A stretch of DNA of 59,737 nt from an uncultured Desulfobacter sp. (GTDB taxonomy: Bacteria > Desulfobacterota > Desulfobacteria > Desulfobacterales > Desulfobacteraceae), in assembly GCF_963665355.1 (NCBI RefSeq), contig NZ_OY762230.1, forward strand, positions 1 to 59,737. The letters are read 5' to 3'. The position numbers and the translations under genes were made by a program. The notes beneath the pieces are model-generated. The model was not told the DNA's origin, made no database searches, and saw only the letters and a list, made by a program, of their open reading frames with translations. Of this stretch, positions 24,774 to 33,970 are shown piece by piece (position 1 is the first letter of the stretch; each line of letters opens with the position of its first letter).

Positions 24774-27443
24774 TTAGATGATGTTTAATTTCCGGGCTTT
24801 GATGCCCGCCTGGACCCTGTTTTTGACTTCAAGCTTGGCAAAAATATTTTTATTGTAAAATTTGACCGTATTCACCGAGACAAACAGATTGGCGGCAATA
24901 TCGTTGTTGGAGTGGCCCGAGGCCATCATTTTTAAAATATCCACCTCCCGTGGGGTCAGGCTTTCAAAGCTGTTGACCGGAATGCTTTTGCCGCTCTCCC
25001 GGCAAGGGCCATGCGCCAGGCCGCATTGGCGGCAAAGTTCGCCGGCATGGGCCTGAATCAGGGGATCCGCCGCATTCTGAAGGGACAGGAGCAACTCCCC
25101 GATATAGGCGGAAAAGAGGATAAAGGGCTGAATGTATTTTTCAGGCACGGCAAAACAGACGGCGCATTCCAGGAAAAGAAACGCCTCTTTTTTCCGGTCC
25201 AGGCGGTACAGGGCCGCGGAAAGGAGGATATCAATCCTTAAGACCGGTTCGGCCCTCAGCCGCTTTAACGACCTTGGCCTCAGGGTCTCCAGCAGCAGCA
25301 CCGCTTTTTCATACTCGCCCTGGTCCACCCACAAATGGGCGGCCAGCAGGCATTCGGATTCAAAACATTCCGAAAAGGGCTCGTTGACATTCAGTTTTCT
25401 GCCATCGGCCCATTGCCGGGCCCGGGACGGTTCCCCTTGAAAAAGCGCAAGCCTTGCGGCGGCACACTCGGCCACGGCCAGAAGGTAGGGGCTGCCCATG
25501 GCGGCGCTTTTTTCCAGGGCCTTTTCCATGGCAAAGGAGGCGACGGTCTCCCGGCCCATGGCCTGGAGGATACAGGCCTGCTGGATATGGGCATCGCACT
25601 GGATCAGGTTCAGGTTGGTTTCTTCAAGGTATGCCATGGCCGAAGAAATGTTCTCCAATGCAAGGTCCGGTTCGTTTCGCATGGCATGGATCATGGCCAT
25701 GATGACAAAGTAATCCGACCGGAAGGGCAGCTTTGACAGACCGGCCTCTTTGGCCATGTCCAGTTCGGCTTTGAGTTTTTCCTCTGCCCGGGACATGTGG
25801 CCCATGGTGATCTCTATCGAGGCGTAAATCCGGAGCAGGTTAAATACCCCGAACCCGAGTTTTTTCTGCTTATAGAAGGCAAGGTTATCCAGAACCGTAC
25901 CGGCAAGTTGCTGGGTCTCGCCGCTTTCCATGAGGCTCCAGGGGATAAAATCCAAAAGATACATTTTAATGTAAAGATGTCCGGGGCTGATGGTTTTAAG
26001 GTCCAGGGCCAGCTGATGGGCGTCGTGCCGGTCCGGATGTTTAAAAATGGCATTGGAGTGTTCTGCCGCCAGCCATAAATCCCTGGCCCGCTGCTGCTTT
26101 GCCCCGGTATACCGGGAAAGCAGCGCATCTTTCCTGTCCCGGATATTTTTCATTAAAAAGTCGGCCTGGGACAGGTTCCACTGCTCCGTTGCCAGCAGCT
26201 GCCGGTATAAGAGCAGGATAAGTCGCTGGTTGACCAGGGCGTCGGGGATTTTGTTCAGCCACCGGGCAATCGTGACAAATTCGCAGGCCAGAAGATAGAA
26301 CATGAGATGGTCTTCCAGCACGTCGGCCAGAAAATGGATATCCCCCGAGGCATGGGCGTGTATAAAGGCCAGCTCAAAATGATCGTTGGCCGCGTACCAG
26401 AGCGCGGCTTTTTTCTCCAGATCCGGGACCTGTTCGGAATGGGTTTGTTTCAGGTGTTTTTTCAGGGAATCGGCAAACAGGGCATGGTACCGGAACCACT
26501 CCCGGGACGGGTCAAGGGCAATGATGAAGATATTGTTCCGGTCCAGCTGTTCAAGGATGGCACCTGAATCTTTCATCCCGGTGATGTTTTCACAAAGCGT
26601 TGCATTAAACCGGGTCAGAATGGATGTTTTGAGCAAAAACTGCTGAACCGGTTCCGGCTGCACCCGGAACACCTCTTCCCTGAAATAATCCATGGCAAAG
26701 GTTTTGTGCTCTTTAAGGGAGATTCTGGAAAGATCCTGAAGCGGCTGCCGGTTCAAGGAGAGCCCCACCAGCTGAAGCCCCGATACCCAGCCTTCGGTGA
26801 GTTGAAAAATTTTTTTGAGCTGTTCGGGCAAAAGCCGGATATTGAAGAGATCTGACAGGAAACAGGCGGTTTCATCCAGGCTGAATTTTAAATCCATGGC
26901 ACTGACCTGGATCAACCGGTTTCCCACGGTGAGCCGGGCTGTGGGAAAGGGCAGGGCGGACCGGCTGAGGATGACCAGGTGAAGGCAGGCCGGCGCGCAC
27001 TCAATAAGATATTGAATGGCCTCGTGAATTTGGGTTGATTCAATGGCGTGGTAATCATCCAGCACCAGAAAAAAATGGTCTTTAAAGTCCACAAACTCAT
27101 CAATTATCCGCTGCACGGCCTTTTGGATGGGAATGGTTTTCTGCCCCTGGAGAAACGGGCTGAAGGCCTGGGCAATTTTTTTGCTGCACGTGAGCATGGC
27201 CGATAACAGGTACCGGGAGAACAGATCCGGATCATTGTCCTGATTGTCCAGGGAATACCAGGCGGCCCGTTTTTCGTACCGGGAAAGCCACTGGACCGCC
27301 AGGCAGGTTTTGCCGGCCCCGGCCTGTCCGGTGATAAAGATCAAGGAGTGGTCTTTGCCCTGTTCTATGATCCCGGTCAACTGGCTGCGCTGGACCATTT
27401 TTTCCCTCAGGGGGGGCATTGTCAGTTTGGTCTGGATGATCAT
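24774..27443 (-). CDS. MalT-type LuxR transcriptional regulator (STAND ATPase)
   Basis: 889 aa, complete. MIIQTKLTMPPLREKM; Walker A ITGQAGAGKTCLAVQWLSR (about residues 36-54); Walker B HFFLVLDDYHAIES (about 122); winged-helix region EGWVSGLQLVGLSL; TPR-like inducer-sensing repeats over residues 350-800; LuxR HTH LTPREVDILKMMASGHSNND with FVSVNTVKFYNKNIF at 825-889. MalT-type proteins bind an inducer, form oligomers on ATP and activate nearby promoters. It diverges from the DUF917/methyltransferase cluster across a 177-bp gap holding a palindrome, so it is the likely activator of that cluster. The frameshifted sister gene follows 8 bp downstream, which indicates tandem duplication. Confidence 0.88.
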   Translation of the reverse strand: MIIQTKLTMPPLREKMVQRSQLTGIIEQGKDHSLIFITGQAGAGKTCLAVQWLSRYEKRAAWYSLDNQDNDPDLFSRYLLSAMLTCSKKIAQAFSPFLQGQKTIPIQKAVQRIIDEFVDFKDHFFLVLDDYHAIESTQIHEAIQYLIECAPACLHLVILSRSALPFPTARLTVGNRLIQVSAMDLKFSLDETACFLSDLFNIRLLPEQLKKIFQLTEGWVSGLQLVGLSLNRQPLQDLSRISLKEHKTFAMDYFREEVFRVQPEPVQQFLLKTSILTRFNATLCENITGMKDSGAILEQLDRNNIFIIALDPSREWFRYHALFADSLKKHLKQTHSEQVPDLEKKAALWYAANDHFELAFIHAHASGDIHFLADVLEDHLMFYLLACEFVTIARWLNKIPDALVNQRLILLLYRQLLATEQWNLSQADFLMKNIRDRKDALLSRYTGAKQQRARDLWLAAEHSNAIFKHPDRHDAHQLALDLKTISPGHLYIKMYLLDFIPWSLMESGETQQLAGTVLDNLAFYKQKKLGFGVFNLLRIYASIEITMGHMSRAEEKLKAELDMAKEAGLSKLPFRSDYFVIMAMIHAMRNEPDLALENISSAMAYLEETNLNLIQCDAHIQQACILQAMGRETVASFAMEKALEKSAAMGSPYLLAVAECAAARLALFQGEPSRARQWADGRKLNVNEPFSECFESECLLAAHLWVDQGEYEKAVLLLETLRPRSLKRLRAEPVLRIDILLSAALYRLDRKKEAFLFLECAVCFAVPEKYIQPFILFSAYIGELLLSLQNAADPLIQAHAGELCRQCGLAHGPCRESGKSIPVNSFESLTPREVDILKMMASGHSNNDIAANLFVSVNTVKFYNKNIFAKLEVKNRVQAGIKARKLNII

Positions 27444-27516
27444 GGGCGGTTTCTTTTATGCATTTTTTTGTAAAGTTACCCCGCCTTCTACCCTTTAAGG
27501 TATAGGACAAAATATT

Positions 27517-27528
27517 TTACCCGGGTAA
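27517..27528. promoter_or_regulatory. Perfect 12-bp palindrome in the divergent promoter region
   Basis: TTACCCGGGTAA is a perfect palindrome midway between the MalT-type gene (start 27443) and the DUF917 gene (start 27621). The surroundings are AT-rich and promoter-like. It is a plausible operator for the divergent regulator, although MalT itself uses asymmetric sites. Confidence 0.4.
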
Positions 27529-27620
27529 TTATAACCCATAAGACAAAACGCACAATGCAAAAAATATTTTGATTCCGGGATCAGGGCGTTGTCCCCCCGG
27601 AAAATTTCTGGAGAGCAGCA

Positions 27621-28730
27621 TTGATCAAAAATTTGACCCGACAGGATTTAACCGACATTTTATATGGCTGTACCATCCTTGGCACCGGCGGCGGCGGAGA
27701 GATCCAGGAAGGGATGGACCTCATTGAGGAGGCCCTTTCCCATGGCCGGCAGTTCCGGCTTATTCCCGTGGATGAGGTCCCGGACAATGCCCTGATCTGC
27801 ACCCCCTATTTTCTGGGTGCCGTATCCCCGGTGTCGGAACAGGAAAAACAGCAGTACGACCGGCTGCCCCGGCTGGCCGAAAACCCCATTATGGCAGCCG
27901 TAAATCGGTTTAAAGCCTACCTTGGCGCCGATTTTTACGGGACCATCTCCTGTGAAATGGGCGGGGCCAACTCCGCCTTGTCCTTTTATGTGGCGGCCAT
28001 GATCCAGGGCTTTATCGTTGATGCGGACCCCGCCGGACGGGCCGTGCCTGAAATTACCCACTCCACCTACTATTTAAACGGGCTGCCCGCATCCCCCATT
28101 GTCCTGGTCAATGCCTTTGGAGAGACCGCCATCTGTGAAAATATCATTGATGACAAACGGGCCGAACAGCTGGTCCGTTCCCTTGCCGTGGCCAGCGCCA
28201 ATGATATTGCCGCCGTGGATCACGCCCTTGAAATGAAGGTGCTGCGGCCGGCGGTGATTAAAGGCGCCGTGTCCTATGCCTTGAAACTCGGGCAAGTGTT
28301 ACGGCTGGCGCGCCAGACCCAGGAGGACTCAGCCCAGGCCATTGCCGGGGCCGGCAGCGGATTTGTGGCCTTCAGGGGAACCATAGAAGACTTTTCCTGG
28401 AAAAACCAGGAGGGGTTTACCATCGGGGATATCCTGATTCGGGGAACCGGCAGATATGCCGGCCATACCTATAAAATTAATTTTAAGAATGAAAACATGA
28501 TTTCATGGCTGGACAACGAAGTCCATGCTACGATTCCGGACTTGATCTGCCTGATGGATACAGATACGGATGAACCGGTGACCAACCCCAACCATGAAAA
28601 GGGAAGGGCGGTGGCCGTTCTGATTCTGCCGGCCCCCAAAGCCTTTTTAACGGAAAAAGGCTTGAAAATTTTCGGGCCTGAGTATTTGGGCTATGGTTTT
28701 AAGTACAAGCCTGCGGTAAAAAAAATATAG
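27621..28730 (+). CDS. DUF917 family protein (S-methyl thiohydantoin desulfurase / hydantoinase-like)
   Basis: 369 aa. LTRQDLTDILYGCTILGTGG with GGEIQEG (residues 4-31) is the glycine-rich DUF917 signature. TISCEMGGANSALSFYVAAM, DADPAGRAVPEITHSTYYLN and the C-terminal SWLDNEVHATIPDLICLMDT fit the full-length family. DUF917 proteins accompany hydantoinases, and one branch is annotated as S-methyl thiohydantoin desulfurase; the true reaction is not settled. Here it is the first gene of a corrinoid methyltransferase cluster, so it may open or isomerise a ring-containing substrate or product. It is cytoplasmic. A TTGATC start at 27620/27621 follows GGAGAGCAGCA. Confidence 0.82.
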   Translation: MIKNLTRQDLTDILYGCTILGTGGGGEIQEGMDLIEEALSHGRQFRLIPVDEVPDNALICTPYFLGAVSPVSEQEKQQYDRLPRLAENPIMAAVNRFKAYLGADFYGTISCEMGGANSALSFYVAAMIQGFIVDADPAGRAVPEITHSTYYLNGLPASPIVLVNAFGETAICENIIDDKRAEQLVRSLAVASANDIAAVDHALEMKVLRPAVIKGAVSYALKLGQVLRLARQTQEDSAQAIAGAGSGFVAFRGTIEDFSWKNQEGFTIGDILIRGTGRYAGHTYKINFKNENMISWLDNEVHATIPDLICLMDTDTDEPVTNPNHEKGRAVAVLILPAPKAFLTEKGLKIFGPEYLGYGFKYKPAVKKI

Positions 28731-28836
28731 TAACTGTTCAGCAGTGCCCCATCTTCGCTCATTCAGGCCTTCTCACATAGCAAAAGTATGCTACGAAGTC
28801 CTGACTAAACAAATATGAAGCACTGATGAACAGTTA
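28731..28836. repeat. 106-bp palindromic element
   Basis: The outer arms TAACTGTTCAGCAGTGC (28731-28747) and GCACTGATGAACAGTTA (28820-28836) pair with one mismatch. Nested inside, ATAGCA-AAAG-TATGCTA makes a second stem. It begins immediately after the DUF917 stop and precedes the corrinoid gene by 80 bp. It may be a MITE-like element or an RNA structure that partly terminates or processes the transcript. Confidence 0.6.
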
Positions 28837-28915
28837 TGGCCCCTGTTTTTGCTTAATTTTCAGCATTAGCTGAATAGTTACAATATATAAGTGATATGAT
28901 GATGAGGAAATGCAA

Positions 28916-29542
28916 ATGAGCGAAGAATTATTTAAAGCCATTACCACCTTGAACAGAACCGACGCCGTCCGCATCACCGAGGCACTGCTGGCCGGCAGCG
29001 AATCCCCGCAAAAAATTCTGGATGTGGGGCGCAAAGCCATGCAGCTCATTGGAGAGCGCTTTGAAAAAGGGGAATATTTTCTGCCCGAATTGATGGTGTC
29101 CGGCGATATTCTCGGGGCCATTGCCGAAAAGGTCAAGCCCGTTATGGAGGCCCAGGGCGACACCAAAAAAATCGGTAAAGTGGTGTTTGGAACCGTGCAG
29201 GGGGACATCCATGATATTGCCAAGGACATTGTGGTGTTCATGCTGGATGTGAACGGCTTTGAGGTGATTGACTTAGGGGTGGATGTGCCGCCTGAAAATT
29301 TTGTAAAGGCCGTTGAGGAACACCAGGCTAAGATTGTGGGGTTGAGCGGATTTTTAACCCTTGCCATTGACCCCATGGAACGGACCATCCAGGCCCTCAA
29401 AGCGGCCAACCTCACCGATGTGAAGGTGATGGTGGGCGGCGGCCCGGTCAACCAGCTGGTCTCTGACCAGATCGGGGCTGATGCCTGGGGCTCCACGGCC
29501 ATGGATGCGGTGAGTATAGCCAGAAACTGGGCCATCGCTTGA
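28916..29542 (+). CDS. Corrinoid (B12-binding) methyl carrier protein, MtbC/MttC-like
   Basis: About 208 aa. N-terminal helical cap domain: SEELFKAITTLNRTDAVRIT, VGRKAMQLIGERFEKGEYFL, PELMVSGDILGAIAEKVKP (1-88). C-terminal Rossmann-like B12 domain: KVVFGTVQGDIHDIAKDIVV, FEVIDLGVDVPPENF, IVGLSGFLTLAI and VMVGGGPVN. The His of GDIHDIAKD should be the lower cobalt ligand. The usual DxHxxG reads DIHDIA, with Ala for the last Gly. It shuttles a methyl group between the two methyltransferases of this cluster. I choose the ATG at 28916 because GAGGAA is then 8-9 bases away; an ATG at 28910 is too close. Confidence 0.88.
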   Translation: MSEELFKAITTLNRTDAVRITEALLAGSESPQKILDVGRKAMQLIGERFEKGEYFLPELMVSGDILGAIAEKVKPVMEAQGDTKKIGKVVFGTVQGDIHDIAKDIVVFMLDVNGFEVIDLGVDVPPENFVKAVEEHQAKIVGLSGFLTLAIDPMERTIQALKAANLTDVKVMVGGGPVNQLVSDQIGADAWGSTAMDAVSIARNWAIA

Positions 29543-29645
29543 ACAGCTATTAGCTGTTAGCCATTAGCTTTGGGGCTGTAAAGCCTGCAAAAAAAGCCAA
29601 ATGGTTGAAAAAAAATGGAGTACAACAGCAACGGGGAACAACCAT

Positions 29646-30923
29646 ATGGAAAATCAAGAACTAATACCCCATACCAAAGAACAAAAAGAGTACCGGGCCC
29701 GCCTAAAAAGGGTCTGGGACGCGGTGCGGCTCAAACAGCCGGACCGGGTGCCCATGGTGATCCTCGACGATTACTTTTCCCTGCACCAGGGGGGCTTAAC
29801 CCCGGCCCAGGCCTATTATGACACCGAACTTGCAGCAAAGGTATTTCAAGAAGAGATCGTGAAATACGGCTGGGACATGGTCGGCCTGTTTGCGGCATTT
29901 CCCGGAAAGGTCGGGGAGATCCTGGGACTTACCACCAATAAATGGGGCGGGTACAATCTGCCGGATACCCAGGAGTTCCAGTATGTTGAAAAAGAGTACC
30001 TGCTCGCTGATGAGTATGACCTGTTTTTAAAGGACCCCGGGGATTTCACGGTTAGAAAGCTGTGGCCGCGCATGGCCACGGTCCTTGAGCCTTTCGGTCT
30101 GTTCCCGCCCCTGGCGGCCATGTCCCATGCCTATGCGCCGGTGGGGGAGCTGGCCATTGCCCTTAGCCGGCCCGAGGTGCTGGAGATGCTCAGGAAAATG
30201 ATCAAAGCCGGCGAGGAGATGAACAAGCTGCTGGAGGTGCTGGACCGGACCACCGAAGCCTTAAAGCAAAAAGGCCTCCCCGTGGAAAACGGGCTGTCGG
30301 CCTCTTTTGCCCATGCCCCCTTTGACTGGGTTTCCGATTATCTGCGGGGCATCCGGGGTTCCATGATGGACATGTACTATAACCCGGACAAACTCAAGGC
30401 TACCATAGAGGTGATTACCCCCACCATTATAGATTACGCCATTGCAAGCGCCAAAGAAATGGGCGGAACAACGGTCTCCATCCCCCTTCACCGGGGATCG
30501 GACTCGTTCATGTCCAACGCCCAGTTTGCCGAATTCTACTGGCCCGGCTTAAAAAAACTTCTGCTGGCCCTGATCGAGGCGGATCTGACCCCCATACCCT
30601 TCTTTGAAGGCTCCTATACCAACCGGCTGGAGTTTCTCACCGAGCTTCCCGCCGGCAAGGTCTGGGGGCATTTTGATGTGGTGGATTTAAAAAAGGCCCG
30701 GCAGGCCATTGGCGATACCATGTGCTTCTGGGGGAATGTGCCCACCCAGGTGCTGATTGCGGGCACACCGGAACAGACCGCTGATGCTGTTAAAGAACTG
30801 ATTGATATTTTTGGGGATACCGGCGGCCTGATCATTGACGGATCGGCCGGAATCCCCAAGGAAGCCAAAAAGGAAAATGTCATGGCCATGGCCGAAACAG
30901 TTTATAAATACGGGGTTTATTAA
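29646..30923 (+). CDS. Uroporphyrinogen decarboxylase-family corrinoid methyltransferase
   Basis: 425 aa. A UroD-fold TIM barrel starts after a helical N-terminus (WDAVRLKQPDRVPMVILDDY). Later segments GGTTVSIPLHRGSDSFMSN, FAEFYWPGLKKLL, PIPFFEGSYTNRLEFL and GKVWGHFDVVDLKKAR then MCFWGNVPTQVL match the MtaA/CmuA/MtvB-type group, in which His and Cys residues (here GHFD and MCFWG) bind the zinc that activates the methyl acceptor or donor. With the adjacent corrinoid protein it is the likely substrate-side methyltransferase. At about 425 aa it is longer than UroD itself (about 350). The start at 29646 follows GGGGAACAACC; a 29601 ATG in frame lacks a site. Confidence 0.85.
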   Translation: MENQELIPHTKEQKEYRARLKRVWDAVRLKQPDRVPMVILDDYFSLHQGGLTPAQAYYDTELAAKVFQEEIVKYGWDMVGLFAAFPGKVGEILGLTTNKWGGYNLPDTQEFQYVEKEYLLADEYDLFLKDPGDFTVRKLWPRMATVLEPFGLFPPLAAMSHAYAPVGELAIALSRPEVLEMLRKMIKAGEEMNKLLEVLDRTTEALKQKGLPVENGLSASFAHAPFDWVSDYLRGIRGSMMDMYYNPDKLKATIEVITPTIIDYAIASAKEMGGTTVSIPLHRGSDSFMSNAQFAEFYWPGLKKLLLALIEADLTPIPFFEGSYTNRLEFLTELPAGKVWGHFDVVDLKKARQAIGDTMCFWGNVPTQVLIAGTPEQTADAVKELIDIFGDTGGLIIDGSAGIPKEAKKENVMAMAETVYKYGVY

Positions 30924-30937
30924 ACAGGTAACTGCAT

Positions 30938-31735
30938 ATGGAAACCATAAAGATACTGGGAATCAACGGAAGCAACCGCAGGGGCGGCAACAGCCGTTTT
31001 CTGCTGGACCAGGCACTGGCGGCGGCAGCCCTGGCGGTGCCCGGATGCGTGGACACTGAAATTTATGAAACCGGCGGCCGGACGTATCTTCCCTGTACGG
31101 CCTGCGACCGCTGCCATTCAAAATTAGGGGTCTGCCGGCTTGAGGATGATTTTGCCGAACTGCGGGACAAATGGCTTGAAGCCGATGCCCTGATTTACTC
31201 CGTGCCGGTGTACCACGCCGGAATCCCGGGGCATTTGAAATGTTTTATTGACCGGCTGGGCGAAAGCGTGGTGGAGGGATTTTTTTCCAAACAGATGAAA
31301 GTGGTGGGGTGCGTCACCTCGGGAACCGGCATTGCCACCGGCCAGGAATCGGTCATGAATTTTATCAACGCCCATGCCATGATGCTGGGCTGTCTGCCCT
31401 TTGCCGGGGAGTGGCCCGGTGCCTATACCGGGGCCGGCGGATGGACCCACGTGGATCCCCGGAAAAATGCCCTGAAAGACCTTCACGCCGGCAACGATGA
31501 AACCACGGCCTACCTGGTCAAATCCACACGGAACATGGCCGCCGGCATCGCCCAGCTCGCTGTTTTGATCAAAACCGGGGCCCGGCAAAAGCAGGTTCAC
31601 GACCTGCTCGAAAAGAGCGGCCGCTACACCATGTTTCTCCGGCGGATTTCCGGGACAAAACCCCTGGCCATTGAAAAGCCCTATGACTATTTTGCCACTG
31701 ATGAGGATACCCAGCTGGAATTTGATGAGGATTAA
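30938..31735 (+). CDS. NADPH-dependent FMN reductase / flavodoxin-fold iron-sulfur flavoprotein
   Basis: 265 aa. Flavodoxin-like fold with the phosphate loop IKILGINGSNRRGGNSRFLL (residues 4-23), a Cys cluster CTACDRCHSKLGVC (about 52-65) typical of iron-sulfur flavoproteins, DALIYSVPVYHAGIPGHLK, and VVGCVTSGTGIATGQES. It moves electrons from NAD(P)H or ferredoxin through FMN. In a corrinoid cluster it could supply the low-potential electron that re-reduces Co(II), since no ASKHA-type reactivase is present here. It follows the methyltransferase by 14 bp and is probably co-transcribed. Confidence 0.82.
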   Translation: METIKILGINGSNRRGGNSRFLLDQALAAAALAVPGCVDTEIYETGGRTYLPCTACDRCHSKLGVCRLEDDFAELRDKWLEADALIYSVPVYHAGIPGHLKCFIDRLGESVVEGFFSKQMKVVGCVTSGTGIATGQESVMNFINAHAMMLGCLPFAGEWPGAYTGAGGWTHVDPRKNALKDLHAGNDETTAYLVKSTRNMAAGIAQLAVLIKTGARQKQVHDLLEKSGRYTMFLRRISGTKPLAIEKPYDYFATDEDTQLEFDED

Positions 31736-31826
31736 CGGCCACGGGCCGCCTTGGTTATCCAACCAAGAACCGCCCACAACAAATAATGAAAGTCTTCTCA
31801 AGATGTTAGTGAGACTTTCATATAAA
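31736..31826. repeat. 91-bp dispersed repeat, copy 1
   Basis: It begins directly after the flavoprotein stop. CGGCCACGGGCCGCCTTGG with CCAACCAAGAACCGCCC forms one hairpin, and GAAAGTCTTCTCA...TGAGACTTTC a second. A second copy at 44062-44152 is about 95% identical and likewise sits right after a stop codon. A partial third copy lies at 56827-56859. It probably acts as a terminator or mRNA-stability element that spreads, but no gene is associated. Confidence 0.7.
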
Positions 31827-31890
31827 TGCCCTTTTGCCGGCATTGCCCTGCCGGGGCACCCCCTGAATTTTTAACTTTGGAAAAAGACTT

Positions 31891-33063
31891 ATGGAACCAG
31901 AACAGGTAAATTCAACATTTAATCGTCCTATGGTGATTGTAACGGCCATCATTGTCGGCATCACTGCCAATTGCTTTATTGCCGGTATGCCGGTCATACT
32001 CAACGAGATGGTGGTGAAATGGGCCTATTCAGAACAGAAAATCGGGTTTGTGGCGTCTGCGTATATGGGGGGAATGACCGTGGCCTCCGTTTTGTGCACC
32101 TTTGTGATCACCACCTTGAACCGGCGCTGGATCCTGGCCGCCGGGACCGTTCTGGCCGTCATCAGCCACCTGCTCATTGCCATGGTTCAGCCCGACACCA
32201 TGGCCCCCCTGGTTCTGATCTGGATATTTGCCGGGTTCAGCCAGGGAATCAACTGGTCCCTGGTGCTGGCCTGCCTGTCCGGAACAAGCAACCCCACCCG
32301 GAACTTTGCTGTTTTATATCTGTTCTCGGTTGCCTTTATCGGGCTTGAGCTGATTGCCCTGCCGTATCTGTCCGCAACGTGGAATGTTGAGGCCATATTT
32401 TATGCCTTTGCCCTGGTAACGCTGGTCTGCTTTGTGTTCATCCGGTTTTTTCCCGCAAGATACATTGAAACCCCGGAGGAGCTTGAACACAAGGCTAAGA
32501 ATCCGGTGGTGCTGCCCTGTTTCCTCAGCCTGGGGGCCATCTGTTTTTTCGCTGCCAATGTCAATACCTTCTGGGCTTATGCAGAGAGAATCGGGCTGGC
32601 ATCGGGCCTTTCAGACGGTACGGTCCTGACCTGCCTGTCTTTGGGGAATCTGGCAAGCCTGACCAGCTGCCTGTTTGCCACCTGGCTCGGGGGTAGATTC
32701 GGCCAGGCCCGCCCCCTGATGATTACCCTGGTGGCTGAAATCCTGATCATGGCGGGCCTGGGAATATCATTGACCCCCATGGCCTATATCCTGGGATCCA
32801 CCCTGTTTTTCATGTTCTGGAACGTAACCGATATATTTCAGCTGGGCTCCCTCAGCGGCTTTGACCATACGGGCCGGTATGCGGTTCTGGTGCCGGCTTT
32901 TCAGGGGATCGGCTTTACGTTGGGACCGGCCCTGGCCGCCCTTTTGGTGGGTGAGGACGGCACAGGTTTTGGTCCGGTGCTCCTGATGTGCGCGGTCAGT
33001 GTCCTGGTCAGCCTCGGATTTTACATTGTGATTCACAGAAAATGGGGAGAATATGCCATATGA
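31891..33063 (+). CDS. Major facilitator superfamily transporter
   Basis: 390 aa with about 12 hydrophobic segments: VIVTAIIVGITANCFIAGMP (TM1), GGMTVASVLCTFVIT, WILAAGTVLAVISHLLIAMV, LVLIWIFAGFSQGINWSLVL, and on to ALAALLVG and SVLVSLGFYIVIH at the end. The MFS fold is clear, with charged loop residues between TM2 and TM3 (TTLNRRW). It lies inside the methyltransferase cluster and overlaps the next gene by 4 bases, so it most likely imports the methylated substrate. The specificity cannot be read from the sequence. Confidence 0.85.
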   Translation: MEPEQVNSTFNRPMVIVTAIIVGITANCFIAGMPVILNEMVVKWAYSEQKIGFVASAYMGGMTVASVLCTFVITTLNRRWILAAGTVLAVISHLLIAMVQPDTMAPLVLIWIFAGFSQGINWSLVLACLSGTSNPTRNFAVLYLFSVAFIGLELIALPYLSATWNVEAIFYAFALVTLVCFVFIRFFPARYIETPEELEHKAKNPVVLPCFLSLGAICFFAANVNTFWAYAERIGLASGLSDGTVLTCLSLGNLASLTSCLFATWLGGRFGQARPLMITLVAEILIMAGLGISLTPMAYILGSTLFFMFWNVTDIFQLGSLSGFDHTGRYAVLVPAFQGIGFTLGPALAALLVGEDGTGFGPVLLMCAVSVLVSLGFYIVIHRKWGEYAI

Positions 33064-33863
33064 TTATCGTCGGTGAATTGATCAACGCCACCCGGAAGGC
33101 CGTACAGACCGCCATTGAAACAAAGGACGGGGCCTTTATCCGGAAACTTGCACAGGATCAGGCCGGGGCCGGGGCTGCCTATATTGATGCCAATGCCGGG
33201 GTCTTCAGGGACAAGGAGACCGGTTGCCTTAAATGGGTCATTGACCAGATTCTTGATGCCTGCGACATCCCGGTCTGTGTTGACAGCCCCAACCCTGAAG
33301 TGCTGGACCAGGCGTTAAATTATCTGTCCGCCAAAACCGGCACCCCCCCCATGATTAACTCCATCTCCCTTGAAACGGACAAGCTTGAAGCCATGCTGCC
33401 CATGGTGTCCGGCAGCGACTTTAAAATCATTGCCCTTTGCATGAACGACAAAGGCACCCCGGCCACGGTGGATGAACGGCTTTCCATTGCCGATGCGCTG
33501 ATCAATAAGCTGATCCAGGCCAATGTGAAACCTGAAAATATCTATGTTGACCCCCTGGTTCAGGCCATCAGCACCAATGTCTCTTTTGGCACGGCATTTT
33601 TAGACACCATTGAAAAGCTCATGGACCGGCATGAAGGCATCCACACCATGTGCGGGCTGTCCAACATCTCCTTTGGCATGCCTGCAAGGGGGCTCATGAA
33701 CCGGACCTTCATGGCCATGGCCGTTGCCAAGGGACTGGACGGCGCCATTGCCAACCCCCTGGACCAAAAGATGATGGCCGCCATTGTAACGGCTGAGGCC
33801 CTTGCCTGCAGGGACGGGTATTGTATGAACTACTTAAAGGCCTTCAGGGCCGGAATGCTTTAG
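33060..33863 (+). CDS. Methyltetrahydrofolate:corrinoid methyltransferase (DHPS-like, MtgA/MtvA type)
   Basis: 267 aa. Pterin-binding TIM barrel: MIIVGELINATRKAVQTAIE, LAQDQAGAGAAYIDANAGVF (Asp and Asn for folate contact), IPVCVDSPNPEVLDQAL, INSISLETDKLEAM, VYVDPLVQ-like ENIYVDPLVQAIS and TMCGLSNISFGMPAR with NRTFMAMA. This is the MT2 partner that moves the methyl group from methylcorrinoid to tetrahydrofolate. It feeds the Wood-Ljungdahl pathway common in Desulfobacterota. The start ATG at 33060 overlaps the MFS stop (ATGA); the preceding in-frame codons are inside the MFS gene. Confidence 0.88.
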   Translation: MIIVGELINATRKAVQTAIETKDGAFIRKLAQDQAGAGAAYIDANAGVFRDKETGCLKWVIDQILDACDIPVCVDSPNPEVLDQALNYLSAKTGTPPMINSISLETDKLEAMLPMVSGSDFKIIALCMNDKGTPATVDERLSIADALINKLIQANVKPENIYVDPLVQAISTNVSFGTAFLDTIEKLMDRHEGIHTMCGLSNISFGMPARGLMNRTFMAMAVAKGLDGAIANPLDQKMMAAIVTAEALACRDGYCMNYLKAFRAGML

Positions 33864-33970
33864 GTAGTTAGCCTGAAGGCTGAAGGCTGAAGGTCAAAAA
33901 TTGAAATCCTCTTTAAAAATGAATATTCATCTGGCCAATACCGTAAGTCTAATATTCAAAGGGAAAGATT

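Noticed and set aside
25335-25736. Plus-strand ORFs across the MalT-type genes
   Set aside because: High GC makes antisense frames open; the minus-strand product has full domain structure.
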